64,000 bases of DNA from FEN-299 sp963717945 (GTDB lineage Bacteria > Acidobacteriota > Vicinamibacteria > Vicinamibacterales > Fen-181), in NCBI GenBank assembly GCA_963717945.1, contig CAVQXT010000007.1, positions 310,001 through 374,000 on the forward strand, in the 5' to 3' direction. This document shows, in pieces, positions 1 through 8,675 of the stretch (its first letter is position 1; every line of letters begins with the position of its first letter). The position numbers and the translations under genes were made by a program. The notes under the pieces were generated by a model. The model searched no databases, was not told the origin of the DNA, and saw nothing but the letters and a program-made list of their open reading frames with translations.

Positions 1-761
1 CGGGGCTTCCCCCGGGCGAGATCGGCGTCTTCTACATCTCGCCGTGCTCGGCGATCATGCAGTCGATCGCGAACCCGGTCGGTCTCCAGGAGTCCAACTT
101 CGACGGCGCGTTCTCGGTCGCGGGGCTCTACGCGTCGCTGCTGAAGGCGATCCGCGCGGGGTGCCCGCCCGCGTCGGACGAGAGCTTCAACCACGGGGGG
201 CTTCGCTGGGGCCTGACCGGCGGCGAGAGCGCCGGGATGCGCAACGCCAACAGCCTCGCGGTGAGCGGCGTGGGCGAGGTGCTCCGCGTCTTCGACTCGA
301 TCGAGGCGGGCAAGTTCCAGATGCTGGATTTCATCGAGGCGCACATCTGCCCGGACGGCTGCATCGGCGGACAGATGCTGGTCGAGGGGCGCCACCTGGC
401 GAGGCACGCGCTGAGGGAAATCCTCGCGCACGTGACCGAGAAGAGCGCCAGCGGCCAGGTGCGGTGGGTCCAGGAGGAGAAGGTCCGCGCGATGTTCAGG
501 GACCGGTTCTTCGACATGGCCACCGAGATCAAGGCCCGGCCGCTGACGCGCGAGGCCCTGGACCTCCAGCACGCCATCCTGCTGCGCCAGGAGAAGTTGC
601 GCGTCATCGCGAGGCTTCCGGGCCGGGACTGCGCGGCGTGCGGGGCGCCGGACTGCGAGACGTTCGCCTCCGACGTGGTCACCGACCGGGCCGACCTGGG
701 CGATTGTGTGTTCGTGAAGCTCGATCAACTGACAAGCTCGCTGAAGGAGAACGGCAAATGA
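1..761 (+). CDS. [FeFe]-hydrogenase C-terminal-domain iron-sulfur protein (5' end outside window)
   Basis: The reading frame is open from base 3 to the TGA at 759-761, so the N-terminus lies upstream of the window. Visible parts resemble the H-cluster domain of iron-only hydrogenases: an SPCSAIMQ stretch where catalytic enzymes carry the MPCxxK loop, and a CPDGCIGGQ stretch corresponding to the last H-cluster loop. The tail carries a CAACGAPDCETFA motif (about 45 residues from the end), typical of the PF04060 [4Fe-4S] domain. In this family (group C/HydS-like or similar) such proteins are usually thought to sense redox state or hydrogen rather than turn over H2. The loop Lys after the PC pair is absent here, which argues against normal catalysis. 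It overlaps the next gene by ATGA, so it belongs to the transhydrogenase operon. The exact subgroup is uncertain without the N-terminus. Confidence 0.75.
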   Translation, partial: GLPPGEIGVFYISPCSAIMQSIANPVGLQESNFDGAFSVAGLYASLLKAIRAGCPPASDESFNHGGLRWGLTGGESAGMRNANSLAVSGVGEVLRVFDSIEAGKFQMLDFIEAHICPDGCIGGQMLVEGRHLARHALREILAHVTEKSASGQVRWVQEEKVRAMFRDRFFDMATEIKARPLTREALDLQHAILLRQEKLRVIARLPGRDCAACGAPDCETFASDVVTDRADLGDCVFVKLDQLTSSLKENGK

Positions 762-1159
762 GTAAGCCCATGCTCCAGCTGGAGGCGTGCTGCCCCAACT
801 GCGACGCGCTGCTCACCGAGGGGCAGGTCGTCCACCTGGACGCCTACTGCGGGCAGACCAACGAGGACGGCGAGGTCTACCTCAGCGCCATCTTCGGCGA
901 CCACACCATCCGGACGGACATGCAGATCCCCACGGGCGCCACCGTCGACTTCCGCTGCCCCGTCTGCGACGCCAGCGTGATGCTGCAGATGCCCTGCAAG
1001 CTGTGCGGCGCGACGATGGCGTCGCTGAACCTCCAGAGCGGGGGGTGCGTCGAGTTCTGCTCCCGCGCGGGCTGCACGGGACACGCGCTCGGCGGATTCG
1101 GCGACGTGGACGAGATGATGTCGCTCGTCAACACGATGTTGAACACGCCGCACGACTAG
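758..1159 (+). CDS. Cysteine-rich zinc-ribbon-like protein, unknown function
   Basis: A 133-residue soluble protein. The ATG overlaps the upstream stop (ATGA) and is preceded by AAGGAG. It carries CCPNC, CPVC, CKLC and CSRAGC motifs, a pattern suited to structural zinc or an Fe-S cluster; no signal peptide or membrane segment is seen. I do not recognise a named family. Its position between a hydrogenase-like Fe-S protein and three bifurcating-transhydrogenase genes suggests an assembly, regulatory or electron-transfer accessory role, but this is inference from context only. Confidence 0.7.
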   Translation: MSKPMLQLEACCPNCDALLTEGQVVHLDAYCGQTNEDGEVYLSAIFGDHTIRTDMQIPTGATVDFRCPVCDASVMLQMPCKLCGATMASLNLQSGGCVEFCSRAGCTGHALGGFGDVDEMMSLVNTMLNTPHD

Positions 1160-1202
1160 GACTGGTCGACCGATTCGGCGCTCGAACCCAACCGGAGCCC
1201 TT

Positions 1203-1673
1203 ATGCAGACTCATCGGCGATACGACTTCAAGAACCAGCATTTCGTGGGAGAGGAAGGCCGCCTCATCCCGCTCCTGCAGCAGGCGCAGGCGGAGGACGG
1301 CTACCTGCGCCGGGAGCGGCTCGACGAGATCCACCGGGTCTCGGGCATCCCGCTCGCGCACATCTACGGCGTCGCGACCTTCTACGCGCAGTTCCGGCTG
1401 AAGCCGGTGGGCAAGTTCCTCCTCCGCGTCTGCCACGGCACGGCGTGCCACGTCAGCGGCGCGGTCGAGCTGAGCCAGGCGGTCGAGAAGCACCTCGGCG
1501 TCCCGAACGGCGAGACGACGCCGGACCGGATGTTCAGCATCGAGACCGTCTCCTGCCTCGGCTGCTGCTCGCTGGCGCCGGCGATGATGATCAACAACGC
1601 GACGTTCGGCAACCTCAGCCCGTCCGCCGCGGTGAAGGTCGTGAAGAAGTTCCAGAAGGGGGAGCGGTCATGA
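1203..1673 (+). CDS. stnA: Stn-type transhydrogenase small subunit, NuoE/HydC-like [2Fe-2S] protein
   Basis: A 156-residue thioredoxin-fold [2Fe-2S] protein of the NuoE/HydC/HndA family. The cluster ligands are visible as C77-x4-C82 (CHGTACH) and C118-x3-C122 (CLGCC), the family spacing. N-terminal helices with the GIPLAHIYGVATFY signature match the family. GGAG precedes the ATG, and the stop overlaps the next start (ATGA). In Stn and HydABC complexes this subunit sits with the NuoF-like subunit and forms the bifurcating core with it. The symbol follows the Sporomusa ovata Stn naming and rests on gene order and domain content; as an isolated protein it could equally be called hydC/hndA. Confidence 0.85.
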   Translation: MQTHRRYDFKNQHFVGEEGRLIPLLQQAQAEDGYLRRERLDEIHRVSGIPLAHIYGVATFYAQFRLKPVGKFLLRVCHGTACHVSGAVELSQAVEKHLGVPNGETTPDRMFSIETVSCLGCCSLAPAMMINNATFGNLSPSAAVKVVKKFQKGERS

Positions 1674-3436
1674 CGCGGGTCACCGTCGGCTACTCCACGT
1701 GCGGGATCGCGGCCGGCGCCGAGGACACCTACAAGGCGCTCGAGACCAGGCTCGCCTCGCTTCCGGAACCCCCCGAGTTGACGCGCACCGGGTGCGTCGG
1801 CATGTGCTACCAGGAGCCGCTCGTCGAGATCGGCAACGGCGACGGCGTCCGGTATCTCTACGGGCACATCAGCCCGGACAAGGTCGGCCGCCTGATCGAC
1901 GAGCACGTGCTCCAGGGCGTGCCGGTGGCCGACTGGCTGGTCTGGGCCAGCTCGGGCCAGGGGACCGACACCACCTACCTCTCGCGCCAGCACCGGATCG
2001 TCCTGCGCAACTGCGGGAACATCGACCCGGAGTCGATCGACGAGTACATCGCGACGGGCGGCTACGTCGCGCTGCGGAAGGTGCTCGAGTCGAAGGACCC
2101 CGACGGCGTCGTCAACACGATGGTCGAGTCCGGGCTCCGCGGGCGCGGCGGCGCGGGCTTCCTCACCGGCATGAAGTGGCGCTTCACGCGGCAGGCGCCG
2201 GGCACGGAGAAGTTCATCATCTGCAACGCCGACGAGGGCGACCCGGGCGCGTTCATGGACCGCTCGGTGCTCGAGAGCGACCCGCACTCGGTCCTCGAGG
2301 GGATGATCATCGCCGGCTACGCGATCGGCGCCGGCCACGGCTACATCTACGTGCGCGCCGAGTACCCGAAGGCGATCGAGCGGCTGAACATCGCGATCGC
2401 CCAGGCGCTGGAGCGCGGCTTCCTCGGCGACGCCGTCATGGGCAGCCCGCACGCCTTCCACGTCAAGCTCAAGGAGGGCGCCGGCGCGTTCGTCTGCGGC
2501 GAGGAGACCGCCCTGATGATGTCGATCGAGGGCAAGCGCGGCATGCCGCGCGTCCGCCCGCCGTTCCCGGCCACCAAGGGGCTGTGGGAGAAGCCCACCT
2601 CGATCAACAACGTCGAGACGTTCGCCAACGTGCCGTGGATCGTCGTCAACGGGGCCAGGGCGTTCAACGCGCTCGGCACCGCGAACAGCAAGGGCACGAA
2701 GGTCTTCGCGATGGCCGGCAAGATCCGCCACGGCGGCCTCGTCGAGGTGCCGATGGGCATCTCGATCCGCGAGATCGTCTACGGCATCTGCGGCGGGATC
2801 CGCGACGACCGGAAGTTCAAGGCGGTGCAGATGGGCGGCCCGTCCGGAGGCTGCATCCCGGCCGAGCTGCAGGACACGGTGATCGACTACGAGTCGATCA
2901 ACAAGACCGGCGCCATCATGGGTTCGGGCGGCCTGGTCGTGATGGACGACGCGACCTGCATGGTCGACGTCGCCCGGTTCTTCCTCGAGTTCACCCAGCG
3001 CGAGTCGTGCGGCAAGTGCACGTTCTGCCGGATCGGGACCAAGCGGATGCTCGAGGTGCTGACGCGCATCACCGAGGGCCACGGCCGCGACGGCGACATC
3101 GAGCTGCTCGAAGAGCTGGCCGCCCGGACCAAGAACTCGTCGCTGTGCGGCCTCGGCCAGACGGCGCCGAACCCGGTCCTGACGACGCTGAAGTACTTCC
3201 GGTCGGAGTACGAGGCGCACATCACCAACAGGAAGTGCCCGGCGCACCACTGCCAGAAGCTGCTCACCTACACGATCACCGACGACTGCAGCGGCTGCAT
3301 GCTGTGCCTGAAGGCCTGCTCGGCCGGCGCGATCACCGGCGAGCGGAAGAAGGTGCACGTCATCGACCAGTCGAAGTGCACCGTGTGCGGCGAGTGTTAC
3401 AAGGCGTGCAACCTCGGGGCGATCGCGAAGGACTAG
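1670..3436 (+). CDS. stnB: Stn-type transhydrogenase NADH/FMN subunit, NuoF/HydB-like
   Basis: A 588-residue three-part protein. Residues 1 to about 90 are a thioredoxin-like [2Fe-2S] domain (C11, C42, C46). The centre is the NuoF core, with the glycine-rich GRGGAGF NADH/FMN loop, the NADEGDPGAF and CGEETALM motifs, and the ESCGKCTFCRIG [4Fe-4S] site followed by SLCGLG. The tail is a two-cluster ferredoxin domain (CSGCMLCLKAC and CTVCGECYKAC). This order is that of HydB/HndC/StnB, the flavin subunit that in HydABC and Stn enzymes carries out flavin-based electron bifurcation with NADH and ferredoxin. It is translationally coupled to the upstream small subunit. Confidence 0.88.
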   Translation: MTRVTVGYSTCGIAAGAEDTYKALETRLASLPEPPELTRTGCVGMCYQEPLVEIGNGDGVRYLYGHISPDKVGRLIDEHVLQGVPVADWLVWASSGQGTDTTYLSRQHRIVLRNCGNIDPESIDEYIATGGYVALRKVLESKDPDGVVNTMVESGLRGRGGAGFLTGMKWRFTRQAPGTEKFIICNADEGDPGAFMDRSVLESDPHSVLEGMIIAGYAIGAGHGYIYVRAEYPKAIERLNIAIAQALERGFLGDAVMGSPHAFHVKLKEGAGAFVCGEETALMMSIEGKRGMPRVRPPFPATKGLWEKPTSINNVETFANVPWIVVNGARAFNALGTANSKGTKVFAMAGKIRHGGLVEVPMGISIREIVYGICGGIRDDRKFKAVQMGGPSGGCIPAELQDTVIDYESINKTGAIMGSGGLVVMDDATCMVDVARFFLEFTQRESCGKCTFCRIGTKRMLEVLTRITEGHGRDGDIELLEELAARTKNSSLCGLGQTAPNPVLTTLKYFRSEYEAHITNRKCPAHHCQKLLTYTITDDCSGCMLCLKACSAGAITGERKKVHVIDQSKCTVCGECYKACNLGAIAKD

Positions 3437-3460
3437 GGGCGGGGGACAAGAGGCATTCAT

Positions 3461-6400
3461 ATGGCGCTAGTCAAGCTCGAAATAGACGGCAAGCGGATCA
3501 TCGCCGACGGCAACCAGACGATTCTCCAGGTCGCCCGCCAACACGGCATCCAGACCATCCCGACGCTCTGCGACGACGCGCAGCTCGAGCCGTTCGCGTC
3601 GTGCTTCGTCTGCGTGGTGAAGGTGAAAGGGGCGCGCTCGCTGGTGCCCGCCTGCTCCACCAAGGTGGGCAACGGCATGGTCGTCGACACCAACTCGGCC
3701 GAGGTGCGCCAGTCGCGCAAGGCGGCGCTCGAGCTGCTGCTGTCGGATCACTACGCCGACTGCGTCGGCCCGTGCCAGATCGCCTGCCCGGCCGGGATCG
3801 ACATCCAGGGATACATCGCGCTGGCGGCCATCGGCAAGTACAAGGACGCCATCGCGCTCATCAAGGAGAACAACCCGCTGCCCTCGGTGTGCGGCCGCGT
3901 GTGCACCCGGCCGTGCGAGGTCAAGGGCTGCCGCCGCACCCTGCTCGACGAGGCGGTCGGCATCGACTACATCAAGCGGTACATCAGCGACCTCGATCTC
4001 AACAGCCCCGACGTGTACCGCCCCGCGCCGGCGGCGTCGAACGGCAAGAAGGTGGCGGTGGTCGGCGCGGGCCCCGCGGGCCTGTCGGCGGCCTACTACC
4101 TGGCGATCAAGGGCTACGACGTCGAGATTCTCGAGGGCCAGCCCGAACCGGGCGGGATGCTGCGCTACGGGATCCCGGAGTACCGGCTCCCCAAGGACGT
4201 CCTCGACCTCGAAGTCGCCCAGATTCTCGGCCTCGGCCCGAAGCTGCGCACCAACCGGACGCTCGGCCGGGATTTCACGGTGTCCAGCCTCAAGCAGCAG
4301 GGCTTCGACGCCATCTTCCTCGGCATCGGCGCGTGGCGCAGCTCGCTCATGCGCGTGAAGAACGAGGACGCGGCCGGCGTGCTCTCGGGCATCGAGTTCC
4401 TCAAGAACTTCGGCCTGCGCAAGAAGATCGACATCCACGGCACGGTCGCGGTGGTCGGCGGCGGCAACACGGCCATCGACTGCGCGCGGACCGCCCTCCG
4501 GCTGGGCGTCGCCGAGGTGAAGCTGCTCTACCGGCGGACGCGGGCCGAGATGCCCGCCAACGACGTGGAGATCAACGACGCCATCGAGGAAGGCGTCACG
4601 ATGGAGTTCCTCGTCGCGCCGACCAAGGTCGTGACCGGCGCGGACGGGAAGCTCGCCGGCCTCGAGTGCCAGCGAATGGAGCTCGGCGAGCCGGACGCCT
4701 CGGGCCGCCGCAGCCCGAAGCCCGTGCGCGGGTCCGAGTTCCTGGTGCCCTGCGACTTCGTGATCTCGGCCATCGGCCAGAGCACCACGGTCAGCGACCT
4801 GCTCGACGGCCGGGTGCCGCAGTTCCTCCCGATGGGAGAAACGCTCAACCTCACCCGGTGGCAGACCGTGCAGGTCAACGAGAAGACGTTCGAGACGACC
4901 GTCGACGGCGTCTTCTCGGGCGGTGACGTCGTGACCGGCGCCGCGACGGCCATCGAGGCGATCGCGGCGGGGCGCAAGGCCGCCTACGCCATCGACACGT
5001 ACATCCGCGAAGGGAAGGCGCGGCCGGAACCCGAAGAGTTCATCAGCCGCAAGGACGCGTTCACGAAGGTCACGCTCAACGACCTCCGATCGAAGGAGGT
5101 CAGCGCCAAGCGGGTCATGCCGCTCGTGCCGATCGACGAGCGGGTCCGGAGCTTCGTCGAGGTGGAGCTGGGGTACTCGGCAGACGACCTGCGCCAGGAG
5201 ACCGCGCGGTGCCTGGAGTGCGGCTGCACGGCGCTGTTCGACTGCGACCTGCGCCGCTACGCCACCGAGTACGGCGTGGACGTGAAGCACTTCATGGGCG
5301 AGGCCGGTCAGCACGAGCGCGACACGTCGCACCCGCTGATCGAGCTGGATCCCAACAAGTGCATCCTTTGCGGGCGCTGCGTCCGGATCTGCAGCGAAGT
5401 GGTGGGCGTCTCGGCCTACGGCTTCATCAACCGCGGCTTCAGCACCGTCGTCGCGCCCGCCCTGGGCGGGTCGCTGCTCGACACCGAGTGCGTCTCGTGC
5501 GGCCTGTGCATCGGCACGTGCCCGACGGGGGCGATCGGCCAGCGCCTGCCGCTGGCCAAGCCCGGGCCCTGGCAGACCGGGTCGCACCAGAGCGTCTGCC
5601 ACTACTGCGGCGTCGGGTGCCGGATCGACTACGACACCTTCGGCGACACCCTCGTCAAGGTCTCGCGCAACGAGGACAACGAGGTCACCTTCGGCAACCA
5701 GTGCCGCCGGGGCTATTTCGGCTTCAACCACGTCCACGCCGCGGACCGCCTGCTGACCGGGCGGGTGCGCCCGGGCCGGGAACTGCAGGAGAGCTCCGTC
5801 GACGAGGCCCTCGGGTACGCGGCCCTCAGGCTCCGCGAGCTGACCCGGAAGTACTCGGGCTCGGAGATGGCCGTCTTCGTCTCGCCGCGGCTCACCAACG
5901 AGGAGATCTACCTCGCGCAGAAGTTCGCGCGGATCGCGCTCAAGACGCACAACGTGACGTCGTTCAGTCAGCTGGCCAACCCCGACACGTTCGCGCCCGA
6001 CGTGCTGGCCACGGCGACTTACCGTGACCTGGCCGACGCCCAGACCATCCTGCTGGTCAACTCGAACCTCGCCGACGAGCACTTCGTCGTGGACCTGATC
6101 GTGAAGCGCGCCCTCAGGAAGGGGGGACGCCTCGTGTACATCGGGCCAGAGCCGAACCGCACGGCCGCGCTCGCCGACGTCTTCCTCGAGTGCAAGAAGG
6201 AGGCGCAGGCGCTCGTCGTCCAGGCCATCGTGGCGGAGGTGATCCGGAAGGCCGGCGGCGACCCGGCCGCCAGGCCCGAGCTGACCGGCGCCGTCGCCGG
6301 CCTGACCCCTGAGGCCATCGAGAAGCAGACCGGCGTCACGTTCGCGGCCGTCGGTGAGGCCGCCGAGATCCTGGCTGGCAGCATTCTCAAGGTTCTCGTG

Positions 6401-7219
6401 TTCAACCGCGACTACCGCGGCCTCCGGCGGTGTCACGACGCGCGGCTGTTCGCGGCGGCCGCCACCGCGCTCGGCTGTTCCCTCCTGCCCCTCCACGACA
6501 AGGCCAATGCCCAGGGCCTGCTCGACATGGGCGCCCAGCCGGGCTGGTACCCGGGGTACCAGCCGACGACCAGCGGCGAGGTGGTCGAGGCGCTGGAGAA
6601 GGAGTGGTGCGTCGCGCTGACCGATCTCGAGCCCAGCCACACCAGCGTGGCCGCGCTGCTCGCGCAGAAGCAGATCAAGGTGGCCGTGGTCTTCGGCGAG
6701 GACCCGCTCGGGACCGAAGACCTGCCCGAGGTGATTCGCAAAGGCCTGCTGGCCGTGGATTTCCTGGTGGTCGCCGACCTGTTCCTGACCCGGACCGCCC
6801 AGGTGGCCAACATCGTGCTGCCGCTCGCCAGCACCGCCGAGACCTCCGGCACCTTCACCAACTCGGAGCGCCGGGTCCAGCGGCTGCGGCGCGCGATCCC
6901 GCCGCGGCCCGGACTGGAGGGCTGGGAGCTGATCGCGCAGCTGGTGGCGAAGATGGGGCTGCGCTTCAAGATGAATTACGACAACACGGCCCAGATCCTG
7001 GACGAGATCCGGCGCGTCGCGCCGATCTACCGGGACGTGGTGGTCGACAGCCAGGACGCCGACGCGGTCTGGGACGCGGCCCGGTTCCCGCTGGCGCAGC
7101 CGGGGCCGGACGGCGCGGCCACCGCACCGCTGGTGAGGCCGGTCCAGACCGCGGGGCTCGACTGCCTCGAGGCGCGATTCGACACCTGGTTCAAGGGGCT
7201 GTTCGCGGCCCGGACGTAG
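3461..7219 (+). CDS. stnC: StnC-like fusion: NuoG [2Fe-2S] + GltD/NfnB flavoprotein + ferredoxin + molybdopterin-like domain
   Basis: A 1252-residue multidomain redox subunit. In order: a NuoG-type [2Fe-2S] domain (C37, C48, C51, C65); a GltD/NfnB-type Fe-S segment (C101, C105, C109 and C144, C148, C152, C157); an FAD site (VVGAGPAGLS near residue 200); an NAD(P) site (VVGGGNTAID near 330) with the RRTRAEMPA signature; a two-cluster ferredoxin domain (CILCGRCVRIC, CVSCGLCIGTC near 632-690); then from about 710 a molybdopterin-oxidoreductase-like domain starting with a CHYCGVGC [4Fe-4S] motif. The NuoG-plus-GltD combination is the hallmark of StnC, the NADP(H)-binding subunit of the Sporomusa Stn transhydrogenase. 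No Cys or Sec is visible where formate dehydrogenases carry the metal ligand, so the last domain is probably structural, as in NuoG. It starts 24 bases after stnB. Confidence 0.85.
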   Translation: MALVKLEIDGKRIIADGNQTILQVARQHGIQTIPTLCDDAQLEPFASCFVCVVKVKGARSLVPACSTKVGNGMVVDTNSAEVRQSRKAALELLLSDHYADCVGPCQIACPAGIDIQGYIALAAIGKYKDAIALIKENNPLPSVCGRVCTRPCEVKGCRRTLLDEAVGIDYIKRYISDLDLNSPDVYRPAPAASNGKKVAVVGAGPAGLSAAYYLAIKGYDVEILEGQPEPGGMLRYGIPEYRLPKDVLDLEVAQILGLGPKLRTNRTLGRDFTVSSLKQQGFDAIFLGIGAWRSSLMRVKNEDAAGVLSGIEFLKNFGLRKKIDIHGTVAVVGGGNTAIDCARTALRLGVAEVKLLYRRTRAEMPANDVEINDAIEEGVTMEFLVAPTKVVTGADGKLAGLECQRMELGEPDASGRRSPKPVRGSEFLVPCDFVISAIGQSTTVSDLLDGRVPQFLPMGETLNLTRWQTVQVNEKTFETTVDGVFSGGDVVTGAATAIEAIAAGRKAAYAIDTYIREGKARPEPEEFISRKDAFTKVTLNDLRSKEVSAKRVMPLVPIDERVRSFVEVELGYSADDLRQETARCLECGCTALFDCDLRRYATEYGVDVKHFMGEAGQHERDTSHPLIELDPNKCILCGRCVRICSEVVGVSAYGFINRGFSTVVAPALGGSLLDTECVSCGLCIGTCPTGAIGQRLPLAKPGPWQTGSHQSVCHYCGVGCRIDYDTFGDTLVKVSRNEDNEVTFGNQCRRGYFGFNHVHAADRLLTGRVRPGRELQESSVDEALGYAALRLRELTRKYSGSEMAVFVSPRLTNEEIYLAQKFARIALKTHNVTSFSQLANPDTFAPDVLATATYRDLADAQTILLVNSNLADEHFVVDLIVKRALRKGGRLVYIGPEPNRTAALADVFLECKKEAQALVVQAIVAEVIRKAGGDPAARPELTGAVAGLTPEAIEKQTGVTFAAVGEAAEILAGSILKVLVFNRDYRGLRRCHDARLFAAAATALGCSLLPLHDKANAQGLLDMGAQPGWYPGYQPTTSGEVVEALEKEWCVALTDLEPSHTSVAALLAQKQIKVAVVFGEDPLGTEDLPEVIRKGLLAVDFLVVADLFLTRTAQVANIVLPLASTAETSGTFTNSERRVQRLRRAIPPRPGLEGWELIAQLVAKMGLRFKMNYDNTAQILDEIRRVAPIYRDVVVDSQDADAVWDAARFPLAQPGPDGAATAPLVRPVQTAGLDCLEARFDTWFKGLFAART

Positions 7220-7226
7220 ACGGGGC

Positions 7227-7260
7227 GTTCCGATTCCTCATTCGTCAGTTCCGATTGACG
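7227..7260. repeat. Single intergenic copy of the 21-bp repeat also found inside uvrA
   Basis: The spacer between stnC and glyA contains TTCCGATTCCTCATTCGTCA followed by GTTCCGATT. It matches the tandem unit in the uvrA-like gene near 40.7 kb except for one base (CATTCG instead of CAATCG). The spacer otherwise holds only the glyA Shine-Dalgarno region. Confidence 0.8.
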
Positions 7261-7270
7261 TGGAGCACTC

Positions 7271-8521
7271 ATGACCGATCCGCATCTCGCCCAGGCCGAC
7301 CCCGACGTCGCCGCGCTCATCGCCGCCGAAGAGCGCCGGGAGTTCGAGAAGATCCGCCTCATCCCGTCGGAGAACTACGCGTCGCGCGCCGTGCTCGAGG
7401 CGACCGGCAGCGTGTTCACCAACAAGTACTCCGAGGGCTACGCCGGCAAGCGCTACTACGAGGGGCAGCAGTGCGTGGACCCGCTGGAGCAGCTGGCCAT
7501 CGCGCGCGCCAAGGCGCTGTTCGGCGCCGACCACGCCAACGTCCAGCCCTACTCGGGATCGCCCGCCAACCTCGCCGTCTACTTCGCGCTGCTCAAGCCG
7601 GGCGACACGGTGATGGGGATGGCGCTGCCGCACGGCGGTCACCTGACGCACGGCTGGAACGTGTCGATCACCGGCGCCTACTTCAGGAGCGTCCAGTACG
7701 GCGTGCAGATCGACACCGGGTTGATCGACTACGGACAGGTGCGCGAGCTGGCGATCAAGGAACGGCCCAAGCTGATGATCGCCGGGGCGACGGCGTACCC
7801 GCGGATCATCGACTTCCAGGCGATGCGGGCCATTGCCGACGAGGCGGGCGCGCACCTGCTGGTGGACATGGCGCACATCGCGGGACTGGTGGCCGGCGGC
7901 GCCCACCCGACGCCGATCCCGCACGCGCACGTCGTCTCGACGACCACGCACAAGTCGCTGCGCGGGCCCCGCGGGGCGATGCTCCTGTGCAAGGAGGAGA
8001 TGGCCAAGGCGATCGACAAGGCCGTGTTCCCCGGCCTCCAGGGCGGGCCGCACAATCACACGACCGCCGGCATCGCGGTGGCGCTGCGTGAGGCGTCAAC
8101 CGACCAGTTCAAGACCTACGCGCACCAGATCGTCAGGAACGCGAGGGCGCTGGCCGAGGGCCTGGCCGGCTACGGCTTCAAGCTCGTCTCGGGCGGAACC
8201 GACACGCACCTGATCCTGATGGACGTGACGCCGCGCGGGATGACGGGCAAGGCTTACGCCAGGGCGCTCGACCGCGCGGGGCTCGAGTGCAACTACAACA
8301 CGGTGCCGGGCGACCCGCGCAAGCCGTTCGACCCCAGCGGCCTCCGCCTGGGCACGCCGTCGGTCACCTCGCGCGGCATGCGGGAGCCGGAGATGGCGAA
8401 GATCGCCGGCTGGTTCAGCCGCGTGGCCGAGAACATCACCAACGAGGCGGCGCTCGACGCGATCGCCGGCGAGGTGCGCGACTTCTGCGCCGGCTTCCCG
8501 TGCCCGGGCATCGTCCGGTAG
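7271..8521 (+). CDS. glyA: Serine hydroxymethyltransferase
   Basis: A 416-residue PLP enzyme, full length for bacterial GlyA. It converts serine and tetrahydrofolate to glycine and 5,10-methylene-tetrahydrofolate in the cytoplasm. The N-terminal IPSENYAS motif, the substrate-site stretch SEGYAGKRYYEG, and the PLP lysine in TTHKSLRGPRG (about residue 228) are all present. GGAG lies just upstream of the ATG. It follows the transhydrogenase genes in the same direction after a 51-base spacer that holds a repeat, so co-transcription is possible but not shown. The link could be simple adjacency, or one-carbon/glycine metabolism drawing on the NADPH pool. Confidence 0.97.
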   Translation: MTDPHLAQADPDVAALIAAEERREFEKIRLIPSENYASRAVLEATGSVFTNKYSEGYAGKRYYEGQQCVDPLEQLAIARAKALFGADHANVQPYSGSPANLAVYFALLKPGDTVMGMALPHGGHLTHGWNVSITGAYFRSVQYGVQIDTGLIDYGQVRELAIKERPKLMIAGATAYPRIIDFQAMRAIADEAGAHLLVDMAHIAGLVAGGAHPTPIPHAHVVSTTTHKSLRGPRGAMLLCKEEMAKAIDKAVFPGLQGGPHNHTTAGIAVALREASTDQFKTYAHQIVRNARALAEGLAGYGFKLVSGGTDTHLILMDVTPRGMTGKAYARALDRAGLECNYNTVPGDPRKPFDPSGLRLGTPSVTSRGMREPEMAKIAGWFSRVAENITNEAALDAIAGEVRDFCAGFPCPGIVR

Positions 8522-8544
8522 CCGCTCCGCGGCTCGGTGACAGA

Positions 8545-8572
8545 GTAGTGGTCAGTGGCCACTAGCCACTAC
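8545..8572. repeat. GTAGTGG-type inverted repeat
   Basis: GTAGTGG (8545-8551) and CCACTAC (8566-8572) face each other around the perfect palindrome AGTGGCCACT. It lies 24 bases after glyA and could act as a transcription-end hairpin. A longer member of the same family lies at 53670-53744. Confidence 0.7.
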
Positions 8573-8632
8573 ACGTCCGGTGGTCGCCGTTAGTCGCGCC
8601 CTTGTATCGCCCTGTCTGGGTCGGCGTCTGAG

Positions 8633-8662
8633 TTGGAAAACCCCCATATTCCGTGCTAGAGT
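8633..8662 (+). promoter_or_regulatory. Probable sigma-70 promoter of the metal-efflux operon
   Basis: TTGGAA (8633-8638) and TAGAGT (8657-8662) are 18 bases apart. The -10 is preceded by TGC, an extended -10 feature. The expected start of transcription is about 7 bases before the ATG at 8676, giving a very short leader with no clear ribosome binding site. Confidence 0.55.
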
Positions 8663-8675
8663 GCCCATCCAGATC

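Noticed and set aside
1..761. Calling the first gene a catalytic hydrogenase
   Set aside because: The conserved Lys after the PC pair is missing and the N-terminal half, including the first H-cluster loop, is outside the window.
1699..4926. Very long plus-strand open frame (1075 codons) over the stnB/stnC region
   Set aside because: Arg/Gly/Pro-rich shadow frame of GC-rich genes; the real genes in another frame carry all known motifs.
3467..6640. Long minus-strand open frame (1057 codons) opposite stnC
   Set aside because: Antisense shadow caused by high third-position GC; no motif or ribosome site.
7271..8521. glyA as evidence for a complete Wood-Ljungdahl or glycine-synthase cluster
   Set aside because: No other gene of either pathway is present in the window.
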